A stretch of 64,000 nt of DNA from Ypsolopha sequella (Eukaryota > Arthropoda > Insecta > Lepidoptera > Ypsolophidae). The stretch is taken from the NCBI GenBank assembly GCA_934047225.1, contig OW203990.1, forward strand, positions 23,167,045 through 23,231,044, given 5' to 3'. Below the pieces are notes generated by a model that was not told the origin of the DNA, did not search any database, and saw nothing but the letters and a program-made list of their open reading frames with translations. The translations under genes and the position numbers were made by a program. Every line of letters starts with the position of its first letter. Within the stretch, counting starts at the first letter, position 1. Shown in pieces: positions 55,986 through 64,000 of the stretch.

Positions 55986-56991
55986 ACAAATAGGCGATAG
56001 AAATATTTTTATACTACACCTGCTCGGAAAGTACCTTCTTACTTTTTTGAAAACGATGCTGAAAATACGTCATTACTGTCATACAAATATGCGGGCGGAA
56101 AAAGTGTATGAAAATTCATTGTTAACGTACTTGAGCGGGCAGAAAAAGTATATCTATGCAAATCCATTGTTAACGTGCTGTTTTTATTAAATAACAAAGA
56201 ATGAGCGAGTGGCCAAGTGGCCAGTATTATTTTGTGAACTCGTACATAAAACTCGAAAAATGATACTGGCCACTTGCTTTTCCTGTACATAATTAAAAAT
56301 AAGACGGACGGAAATAAAAAGTGACAATCGCACGCGAGTCAGTCGGTTTCTTTTATTGTATCTTGATTAAAAGTAAAATTATACTATTATCTCCTTTTAT
56401 GCGCTATCCGGAGACGCAGCGACGTCGTAACAGCCACTTTGCAATGCGCGCTGACATGAACGTAATTCAATGACATTTCCGGCTATACTTAGTTGTATCG
56501 ACACACGTTGAGTTGGAAATTTAGGGAATATATTACACTTAATTTTCATAATTTATGTACCACTTCTACTTGTGTAAATAAATACCCCATAAACCCTTAC
56601 AGTATCGATTATAAAAAATAATTAAAAAACAATAGCTGCGGCGCGCGATCGCGCCTTAACAATTTAACATGTTGAAACATCAATATTGTGATAGACGCTC
56701 TATGGACGTGTATTATGTTATGTGACTCATTAGTTACGTGTTACCTACAAAGATACACATAAATACACGTTGACGGACATAGACGAGTATTATTTACGTT
56801 CGTGTAGATAACTACCGTTGTCGTATTACAGATCTCCATTTGCTATGATCCTGACGCACCTCTTTATTTTCTTCAAATTTAATCTAATTAGATCATACAA
56901 GCTCTTATATTCCGGGAGCTCTTGACTTTTATAGATATTTTCTACATATGTTTATGTTTTAAAAACATAATGTAGTTTGAAGTTTTGATTA

Positions 56992-57257
56992 TACAAGGTG
57001 ACTTTTTGATCATCGTCCAAATTCATACTGGAGACTTGATAAGTGATCAGTATCTTGGAAAAATATTTTTTTTTGTGAAATGTGTAAAATGAAATTTCGG
57101 CTTCCCATAGAACTTAACTTCCAGTTCCGAGTGAATCACTATGGGAAGTCAAAATTTCATTTTACGTATTTTACAAAAATTGTTATTGATCCATGATACT
57201 GATCACTTACCAAGCCACCAATATGAATTTGGACGATGGTCAAAAAGTCACCTTGTA
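56992..57257. mobile_element. Foldback MITE, family A, copy 2, upstream of E16
   Basis: TACAAGGTGACTTTTTGATC ... AAAAAGTCACCTTGTA, as at 2086-2352. It ends 67 bp before the E16 acceptor. Confidence 0.85.
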
Positions 57258-57324
57258 TATTTTGATTTTTAGTCGATTGTAATATGTATTAATAATTTTA
57301 ATTTTATGTTATTATTGCTTTTAG

Positions 57325-57515
57325 AAGCGGAATTTACAGTTTCACGTTTTGGGAATCCAGTTATCAAGATTGGTAAATACCGATATAATAAGCACAATTC
57401 AAGTACCGAATTTCGAGCTCGATGGATTTGTAGCAGATACCCTTCATGTAAAGCTTTCATTATGACTTACGATGACGTCATCTATAAACATGTAAATGTA
57501 CATAATAATCACTGA
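57325..57515 (+). CDS. mod(mdg4): FLYWCH alternative 3' exon E16, HxxH variant
   Basis: Starts after TATTGCTTTTAG ending at 57324, with two bases then A-E-F-T-V-S-R-F-G-N-P. It shows VIKIGKYRYNKHN, ARWIC-x5-C (CSRYPSC), KAFIMTYDDVIYK and VNVHNNH, then TGA. Two features stand out: the Cys pair is separated by five residues, as in E17-E19, and the terminal His pair has two residues between (HNNH), where other exons have one. AT-rich codons. It is closest to E17-E19 (YRYNK, DDVIYKHV). Confidence 0.9.
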
Positions 57516-57562
57516 TTAGTATAAAAGTTTTGTTATAAAGTAGCGCGTGTTTATTAAACTGA

Positions 57563-57907
57563 CTTAAGAGCGGTTCGCAGCCGGATTGCGAAAAACCCGC
57601 CTTTTTTTATTAATCGAAACAAAACACTTAAATTAAAATTTCACTCAATAGTTAATCAACTAAACCTTATTATCTATGTATTGTGTTTGTTGCCACCGCA
57701 GTTTCCATTGGGTTATGTATATAAAAAAGAATGTTGAAATGTTTATTTACAGAAACCAATGGAAACTTGGCGATGGCAGCATACACAATACATAGATAAT
57801 AATGTTTTGTTGATTAACTATTGAGTGAAATTTGAATTTAAGTGTTTTGTTTGGATTAATTAGAAAAAGGCGGGTTTTTCACAATCCGGCTGCTAAACTG
57901 CTCTTAA
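57563..57907. mobile_element. Foldback element between direct repeats
   Basis: CTTAAGAGCGGTTCGCAGCC pairs with GGCTGCTAAACTGCTCTTAA, and further inside ATTATCTATGTATTGTGT with its complement. A direct repeat of about 30 bp (ATAAAGTAGCGCGTGTTTAT) lies on both sides (57535 and 57913), longer than a usual target duplication. Confidence 0.8.
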
Positions 57908-57912
57908 ACATG

Positions 57913-58454
57913 ATAAAGTAGCGCGTGTTTATTTAACTGACTTAAAGGGTGTTTTATTAACACCCCTCATGTTGCCTTTATGTTGAACAGGGTCACGATG
58001 ATAATAAAAAAGCCGCATCCAAATATGTTCAGTGGTTTCGGAGATGTGCGTGAACAAACAGACAGACACAGACAGAAAAGAATCCTACAAATTGCTGATT
58101 TGTGTTCTATTACTCTTCTTTAGTCACTCCTTTACTATTTTCATAACTTTGCTTCAATGTACAGACACACCGAGTTTTACTCTTTTATTATACCTATGAT
58201 ATGCGTTCGCCAATGTCGGGTCATAGAAATTGGCTTCAAAAATTTACTTATGGCAGATATTAGTTGTGACTTTTACTGTAAATTAATGATTATTTTTATT
58301 AATTTTATTAATTTGTGAAATAAATTAAGACAGCGTTTATTAAAAAAAAAAAAAACTACGCATCAACCTGCTTGGAACACGTCAACAGACTACATAATTT
58401 GAGTCCTGCAAATTATTATTCTATAGATTGACACAACCATATGTACATTTTCAG
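57913..58454. other. Flank upstream of E17
   Basis: AT-rich, no gene. A poly-A run is at 58341-58354. Ends with the tandem acceptor TTTTCAGCAG. Confidence 0.4.
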
Positions 58455-58645
58455 CAGAGGTATTGTTTGGTGTGTCACGTAAAGGTAATCCGATAATACA
58501 AATCGGTAAATACCGGTACAACAAATTTATCCGGAGCTACGGACGTAAAGTACTGTGGAGGTGCACTAGATTGCCTGGTTGTAAAGCGAAGGTTACCACT
58601 ATCGATGACGTCATTCTAAGACCCGTCATGGGGCATAATCATTAA
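58455..58645 (+). CDS. mod(mdg4): FLYWCH alternative 3' exon E17 with NAGNAG acceptor
   Basis: The acceptor is CATTTTCAGCAG. Cutting after the first AG (58454) gives A-E-V-L-F-G; after the second (58457) it gives E-V-L-F-G. Both leave two bases and keep the shared frame. The domain shows RKGNPIIQIGKYRYNKF, VLWRC-x5-C (CTRLPGC), KAKVTTIDDVILR and MGHNH, then TAA. Complete, with the IYKHV segment changed to ILRPV. No in-frame ATG upstream. Confidence 0.92.
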
Positions 58646-58983
58646 GTTCTTTTACAACAATATTTAACAAAATATATTGCGTTGAAAATTAAAATATAAT
58701 TTCTGTTGCAAACAAGTATTTCTTTTTCTTTTTTAATCCGAATATCTGAAACCACTTGAACCACCTACATATATATGTTACAGGTAAAACCAGTTTTCAG
58801 TTACAATCCGTTTTAACTAGTAAAAACTAGTTTTAACTGAAAACCTTTAGTTTAGTTTTTACTAGTTAAAACCCGTTTTAACTGTGACATAAATAATTAT
58901 AATATTTAATTATAAAAATACTTCGTTCTAACCCAATAAAATAGAAAGAATCTATTGATTTTCAGAATATGTCTTTTCGGCAG
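58646..58983. other. Short intron region between E17 and E18
   Basis: Contains a palindromic patch of ACTAGTTAAAAC and TTTTAACTAGT words at 58790-58885. This is the shortest spacing in the array (about 340 bp), so E17 needs its poly(A) site within it. Confidence 0.5.
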
Positions 58984-59171
58984 AGCCAATATTTGGTTTA
59001 TCACGAAAAGGTAAACCGATAATCCAATTTGGCGAATACCGGTATAACAAGTTTTGTCTGAGTACCGGTCCGAAAGTGAAGTGGAGGTGCAGCAGGCTGC
59101 CGTCCTGTAAAGCGCACATCATTACCATCGATGATGTTATATATAAACACGTTTATGAACACAATCACTGA
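58984..59171 (+). CDS. mod(mdg4): FLYWCH alternative 3' exon E18 with two in-frame acceptors
   Basis: I chose the acceptor TTTTCGGCAG ending at 58983 because it puts E-P-I-F-G at the same place as E19. A second acceptor, TTGATTTTCAG, ending at 58965 is also in the correct phase and would add Y-V-F-S-A-E (18 bases). The domain shows LSRKGKPIIQFGEYRYNKF, VKWRC-x5-C (CSRLPSC), KAHIITIDDVIYK and YEHNH, then TGA. It is very close to E19 and to the relic at 60063. No in-frame ATG. Confidence 0.9.
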
Positions 59172-59211
59172 TTAAGATTATAATAGATAGATTAAGACAA
59201 ATACAGTAAAA

Positions 59212-59499
59212 ACCGGCCAAGTGCGAGTCAGACTCGCGCACGAAGGGTTCCGTGCCATTATCTATAAAAACGGCAACAAAAACATGTCTGTTGTATGGGA
59301 GCCCCATTCAATATTTATTTTATTCTGTCTTTTAGTATTTGTTGTTATAGCGGCAACATAAATACATCATCTGTGAAAATTTCAACTGTCTAACTATCAC
59401 GGTTCATAAGATACAGCCTGGTGACAGACAGCCAGACAGACGGACAGCGGAGTCTTAGTAATAGGGTCCCGTTGGTAACCCTTTGGGTACGGAACCCTA
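59212..59499 (-). mobile_element. AGGGTTCCGTACC repeat, inverted copy
   Basis: Starts ACCGGCCAAGTGCGAGTCAG and ends GGGTACGGAACCCT. Minus-strand copy of the family at 22755, located 40 bp after E18. Confidence 0.8.
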
Positions 59500-60062
59500 A
59501 AAATAACACATTGGTCTCAAAAAGTGAAATAAAAGCATTTTTCAAGTTTAAGTAAGGTAGCCAAACAACGTTAGTTAGAAACGATTTTTAAATTTACCTA
59601 TATTAGGTATATATCCGTTTGTGTCAATTCCATTTTGTTATATAAATGTAAAATAAATATACATATCATGGATAAAAATTTAAATGATAAAATAGATAAA
59701 ATATAAATTACAAATAAATTATAAATTCCACATGACGGTGGCGATCTACGTATAGATAGGACTTTTTATTTAGTTTAGTGTATTTTTATCAAAGGTTTTT
59801 TGTTTTAGGTAAGTTTTATTTTATAGGTAGATTTTTATGTATGTTATTTAAGTTTTATTTTGTTTCAATAAAGATTATATAATTGTAACATAATATATAT
59901 ATGACCCTCATAGATTTTTCTAACTAAGGTTACCTAAGTAAGTAAATGCTTTCTTTAACAAATAAAACTTTAGCCACGACTATTTTTTAATTTAGCTATG
60001 ACAAGGAAAACAGAAAAGCTATGTCGAGAAAGAAGAGACTTATTTATTTTCATGTCACTTTA

Positions 60063-60160
60063 CGGGAAACCGATAATCCTCATACCGGCCCTAAAGTGAA
60101 GTGGAGGTGCAGCAGGATGCCTAGTTGTAAAGCGCATTACATAACCATTGATGACTATTA
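60063..60160 (+). pseudogene. FLYWCH exon relic between E18 and E19
   Basis: GGGAAACCGATAATCC is followed directly by ACCGGCCCTAAAGTGAAGTG, GAGGTGCAGCAGGATGCC and TAGTTGTAAAGCGCATTACA, ending ACCATTGATGAC. Against E18, about 45-50 bases covering the FGEYRYNK core are deleted. There is no acceptor, and the 3' end is cut after DD by AT-rich sequence, so HNH is missing. A dead copy of the E18/E19 type. Confidence 0.85.
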
Positions 60161-60790
60161 TTTATTTATTTACTTTTTTTAAAACGGACAAACCAATTAC
60201 AATAATTACAAATAGTAACACAAACAAAAAACGGTACAATCAACTAAAATAAATACGAATAACATATAACGTCAGAAACAGTCCCTCTCACAAAAGCATA
60301 TTATAAAATTACAACATATATTTAGCTCTATTTTAATCCTGTTTAGTAGTCTAAACATATAATGTTTTAATGTCAACATTCAATTTATTTTTGAAGACCG
60401 AGAAACCAGGAAAATTCATTAGAAATTTTATAAATATTGAAAATCGGTGATTTATTTTATGAAAAATTATTTATCAATTATTTGTTAAATACGCGAACAA
60501 TCTTCTCAATTTTATGTGCAAACGTGAATCTTTTGAAAATGTAAAAAGATATTTTACATTTTCAACGAATGTGTTTACGAATGTGTTCCGTTAAAGGATC
60601 AAGACTTAGTGTCATCTAAGACGATTCAGTAAGACAAAATGTTCAGTACATAAAGTGTACATTTTTTCAATTGAAATCTTATTTTTAGTTTATGGTGAAT
60701 TTGAAGTTTATGGCCATAGTTTAAGTATATTTGAAGTGAAGTTAAGCGGTGAAATATAAAAATAATGCCAACTCATCTAAATATTTTTAG
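60161..60790. other. Non-coding stretch upstream of E19
   Basis: Begins with TTATTTATTTA and an AT-rich segment that replaced the 3' end of the relic. A local palindrome GTAAAAAGATATTTTAC is near 60541. No gene. Confidence 0.4.
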
Positions 60791-60981
60791 CGGTACCTGT
60801 ATTTGGCTTGTCTCGTCGAGGAAAACCGGTAATACAAATCGGTAAATACCGGTACAACAAATTTTGTCTCAGCACCGGTCCTCGAGCGAGGTGGACTTGC
60901 AGCAGATTGCCGACGTGTAAAGCACACATCATCACTATCGATGACGTCATATACAAACATGTCTTTGAGCACAATCATTAG
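60791..60981 (+). CDS. mod(mdg4): FLYWCH alternative 3' exon E19 (mod(mdg4)-like)
   Basis: Starts after AATATTTTTAG ending at 60790, with two bases then V-P-V-F-G-L-S-R-R-G-K-P. It shows VIQIGKYRYNKF, ARWTC-x5-C (CSRLPTC), KAHIITIDDVIYK and FEHNH, then TAG. Nearest relatives are E18 (58984) and the relic at 60063; the STGPxxxW loop is shared. AATAAA at 61073-61078. The minus-strand ORFs here are shadows. Confidence 0.92.
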
Positions 60982-61095
60982 AATATTTTCATTCGGGCGA
61001 TATGCGAAAAAAATACAGGTGTTTCTTTTCTTTGTCACATCATTCAATACACGGAAAATCTTAATAAATTTCTGGTATATGCATTTTGATTATAT

Positions 61096-61392
61096 AATCT
61101 AGGGTTTTGAAATTGGAAAACATGTTTGGATAAATTTTCCTCGATAGAAATAATTGTTGAAATGAGGTTTTCAAACACACTTTTTCTCCTTGTTTGACGA
61201 ATAGGAACCATATACAGAACTCAAACATATTTTATAAGGTGTGTTTCAACAATATCTAGAGATTTGATATTTGAAAGTTTCCTAGCTATTTTAGTTTTTT
61301 TAATAAAAATATAAAACCAACTTTTTTCCCTTTTGTCCTGAATCCGCCCCTCTCGCACTGCGCGATTTTTCGCTTGGAGTGACAGTCACAAA
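61096..61392 (-). repeat. Interspersed repeat, inverted partner of 35041-35320
   Basis: Contains CTCGATAGAAATAATTGTTG, TTTTTCTCCTTGTTTGACGA and CTCGCACTGCGCG, the inverse of words at 35041-35320. No ORF. Confidence 0.7.
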
Positions 61393-61871
61393 AATGAAAT
61401 TCGCATAACCTCTTCACGTAAATTGCTTATCCCTGCCCTTATCTTATTCTCTGTATTTTGGGAGCCCTGCGGTAACTGGAAAATATAAAATAGTATCTTT
61501 GAAGGTTTTGTAGCGTACTTTGGAGCCGAAATATATTTCGAAAATATCTTTTTATTTGTAGTTTTCTACTTTTAAAGAAGTAAATACATGAAAAGCTATA
61601 TGTATATTTATTTCAACTTTGTATTTTGTTATGCTACAAGATAACTTTTCATGACGATTAAGTGTGGGATGAAAACAAAACATTAAATAAAAAGGGAGTA
61701 TGCTTAGAACAATAATAGTATGTTTTAACGAAATCGATTTCTTGAGAAACACTAAATATTAAAAGAGGAAGTAGTAAAAAAGTACAAAAAAAGTAGAAAC
61801 AAACAACGAGACAATTTTTTTCATTTTTATTTTAGTTTATTTTTCAGAGTGCTTTTCTCAAATATTTTTGT
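61393..61871. other. Non-coding stretch
   Basis: AT-rich, with no gene or repeat recognised. Confidence 0.4.
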
Positions 61872-62100
61872 TAGGGTTCCGTACCCGAAGGGTGCCATAT
61901 GGAACCCTATTACTAGGCCTCCGCTATCTGTCTATCTGTCCGTCCGTCCGTACGTATGTCACAGGGGTCTAAAAGATTTTGCCGTTATAGGCAGCCAGTT
62001 GAAACTTTTACAGAATACGTTTTATAATACGCCTATATCACGGCAAATAATAATAAAAAACAAACAAAATACACATAATAATATACAAAATACAAATATA
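61872..62100 (+). mobile_element. AGGGTTCCGTACC repeat, diverged or chimeric copy
   Basis: Starts GTTAGGGTTCCGTACCCGAA and includes CTATTACTAGGCCTCCGCTA and GTCCGTCCGTCCGTACG. It then diverges from the other copies (ATCACGGCAAATAATAATAA). The 3' boundary is not clear. Confidence 0.6.
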
Positions 62101-62542
62101 AAAAACCTCGAAATGGTAGTTTTTTTTAACGTTATCATGTCTCCGAAACAAGAAAACAGAAAAACGTTGATGACCACTTTTTTACCGTTTTGTATCACTT
62201 TTTGTATGTTATTAAGCAGATTGTATAAAGTTATTGTGAAGCATGCTGCTTGTGTGTATTTTTTTAAATATTAATGTATTCATACGCCTATCGGCAGGAC
62301 GCGCTCAAAAATTTGTCCCAACCTAACATTACCTATGTTCATGAATTAATATATGATTCTATGACATGAAAATAATCATGGCTATGGGTGACTGATTACG
62401 TAAAGATTACAGGAATAATACAGCAGTTAGAATATTAGGTTGCCGCACTCAGCGGGAGTGCCGGGCGCTACCGTTTTAGCGCCTATGGCATCCATATTGT
62501 TGAATTAAATGAGACTTGAGGATATTTCATGATCTATATAAA
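62101..62542. other. Non-coding stretch
   Basis: No gene recognised. A GC-rich patch (AGCGGGAGTGCCGGGCGCTA) is near 62450. Confidence 0.35.
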
Positions 62543-62763
62543 AAAAACGGCTCACCTCAATACGTACTATGATCGGGAAAGCCGACCAGTTTCAGCAGAT
62601 TTAGACTGCCTTCATCTGGGCGAGTGAAGACGTTTACGCGGCGACGTTACGCCTCACACTAATAAAGAAAATTCACTCGCCCAGATGAAGGCAGTCTAAA
62701 TCTGCTGAAACTGGTCGGCTTTCCCGATCATACATAACACGTATTGAGGTAAGCCGTTTTAAT
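62543..62763. mobile_element. Foldback element
   Basis: AAACGGCTCACCTCAATACG...GATCGGGAAAGCCGACCAGT pairs with ACTGGTCGGCTTTCCCGATC...CGTATTGAGGTAAGCCGTTT. Arms of about 85 bp, nearly perfect. Confidence 0.9.
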
Positions 62764-62801
62764 ATATATCTATATTGTTGTTATTTACCATAATATTTTT
62801 A

Positions 62802-62869
62802 GGGTTCCGTACCCGTATTGTGTGGTGGTACGAAACCCTATGTGCGCGAGTCCGACTCGCACTTGGGAA
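62802..62869 (+). mobile_element. AGGGTTCCGTACC repeat, internally deleted copy
   Basis: AGGGTTCCGTACCCGTATTG is followed at once by GTACGAAACCCTATGTGCGC and GAGTCCGACTCGCACTTGG. Only the two ends remain, with nearly 400 bp missing. Confidence 0.75.
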
Positions 62870-63083
62870 ATTATTTTCTCATATCAAGCTTATAATATTT
62901 AAGGGCAGTATTAAAAACTCATTTATTTTGTTTTGTTTATCGAAGCCTTATCTAGATGTCAACCAAGAAGAACCTTTGATGTTATGTTTAAAAAATGATG
63001 TTAAAGAAGCTCATTCCAAATGCAACATAACAAATAACATCGCGTAGTGAGATTTAAATTACATTATAAACTTTATTTTGCAG

Positions 63084-63283
63084 GTCCTATTTTAATCAAG
63101 TCCCGGCGAGGATTCCCGTCACTTCTTTTCGGAGGTCACAGGTTCAACCAGCACACTCCCAACAGAAAGAGTCTGAAAACTCTTTGGGTTTGCTACAAAA
63201 AAAGCACCTTAGCGTGTAGAGCCAGCCTTACGACCGTTGGCATGGAAATTGTTAGAATTAATGAGAACCACACGCATCGATAA
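63084..63283 (+). CDS. mod(mdg4): FLYWCH alternative 3' exon E20 (mod(mdg4)-like)
   Basis: Starts after CTTTATTTTGCAG ending at 63083, a strong acceptor, with two bases then P-I-L-I-K-S-R-R-G-F-P. It shows SLLFGGHRFNQHT, TLWVC-x7-C (CYKKSTLAC), RASLTTVGMEIVR and ENHTHR, then TAA. GNPVIxIG has become GFPSLLFG, and the acidic DDV is GME, so this is a diverged member, but all zinc ligands are present. Confidence 0.9.
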
Positions 63284-63416
63284 ATTTACTTTTTTTTTTG
63301 TTTTTAAATTGCTTACATTACATTACAACTTTGTTTTTAAGATATTTTCACCACAATTTGCATTGTCTCTCGCATTGACGCATCTCACCGTGACTAAAGC
63401 ATAATTATTACTTTTT

Positions 63417-63690
63417 AGGGTTCCGTACCCAACGGGATCCTATTACTAAAACTCCGCTATCCGTCTGTCTGTCCGTCTGTCACCAGGCTGTATCTCATGA
63501 ACCGTGATAGTTAGGCAATTTAAATTTTCACAGATGTATTTCTATTGCCGCTATAACAACAAATACTAAAAAACAGAATAAAATAAATATTAAATTATTA
63601 TAATAATACAACAGACATGTTTTTGTTGCCGTTTTTATAGATAATGGTACGGAACCCTTCGTGTACGAGTCCGACTCGCACTTGGCCAGT
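63417..63690 (+). mobile_element. AGGGTTCCGTACC repeat
   Basis: Starts AGGGTTCCGTACCCAACGGG and ends GAGTCCGACTCGCACTTGGC. Full-length-like copy between E20 and E21. Confidence 0.8.
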
Positions 63691-63950
63691 TCATTTTTAT
63701 TTTTATTGTTTTCCTGTTACAGAATCAAAATTTATTCACAAGTAACTTTATGATAGTGTACGACGTAAAAGTACAAAGATTGTTATCCTTTAGTGTAACG
63801 TATTTATTTTTGGGTCCGAATATATTTTAAGATTTCGTATATTGTATATTTATTTCATTTAAGTATAATAATAATAATAAAAATAAACCAATAACCATTT
63901 AAAAGTTTATTTTTATTTTTATAGCACTTATTTTTAATAAATTATTTCAG

Positions 63951-64000
63951 AGCTGATATTCACAACCAGTTTAAAAGGTCGTCCAGCGATCCAGATGGGT
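63951..64000 (+). CDS. mod(mdg4): FLYWCH alternative 3' exon E21, partial (cut by window end)
   Basis: Starts after AAATTATTTCAG ending at 63950, with two bases then L-I-F-T-T-S-L-K-G-R-P-A-I-Q-M-G at the window edge. The (F)-x-x-S-x-(K/R)-G-x-P-x-I-Q-x-G pattern matches the N-terminal part of E8, E17 and E18. The Cys and His ligands lie outside the window. It shows that the array continues to the right. Confidence 0.85.

Noticed and set aside
1..64000. Minus-strand FLYWCH exons as in Drosophila mod(mdg4)
   Set aside because: I looked for reverse-complement GNPVI, W-x-C and HNH patterns and found none.

Overview
This is AT-rich animal DNA, almost certainly from a moth or butterfly. The evidence is spliced exons, an RTE-type LINE with a (CCAT)n tail, several families of short interspersed repeats that I recognise as typical of Lepidoptera (for example the one starting AGGGTTCCGTACC and ending in CGAGTCCGACTCGCAC), tRNA-derived SINEs and many foldback MITEs. 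I cannot name the species.

The backbone of the window is a plus-strand array of alternative 3'-terminal exons. Each encodes one FLYWCH-type zinc finger, begins right after a 3' splice site and ends in its own stop codon. I count 20 complete exons (E1-E20), one relic (60063-60160) and one exon cut by the window end (E21). Every acceptor leaves two bases before the first full codon, so all fit the same upstream donor (phase 1). This matches the variable region of mod(mdg4), a BTB-domain chromatin/insulator gene whose common 5' exons are joined, in Drosophila and in Bombyx by trans-splicing, to one of many FLYWCH 3' exons. No BTB exon lies in the window, and the array runs off the right edge.

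Region by region: 1-5400 holds E1-E3, a related trio with a shared PPPxY...YVKL tail. 5400-26500 is a block of transposable elements: a CACTGTTAG-ended element, a tandem array of about 94 bp units, foldbacks, a minus-strand two-gene transposon (10608-15122), an RTE LINE and its short relatives. 26500-35000 holds E4-E7. 35000-40200 has repeats and a possible three-exon transcription unit (38400-39090). 40200-50000 holds E8-E12. 50600-54500 is a recent triplication carrying E13-E15. 57300-61000 holds the similar exons E16-E19 and the relic. 63000-64000 holds E20 and the start of E21.

Functionally, each exon would give a different C-terminal DNA- or protein-binding finger to one shared BTB protein. 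The other coding sequence appears to be transposon-derived. The gene identity mod(mdg4) is inferred from architecture; the FLYWCH fold itself is directly visible in the sequence.
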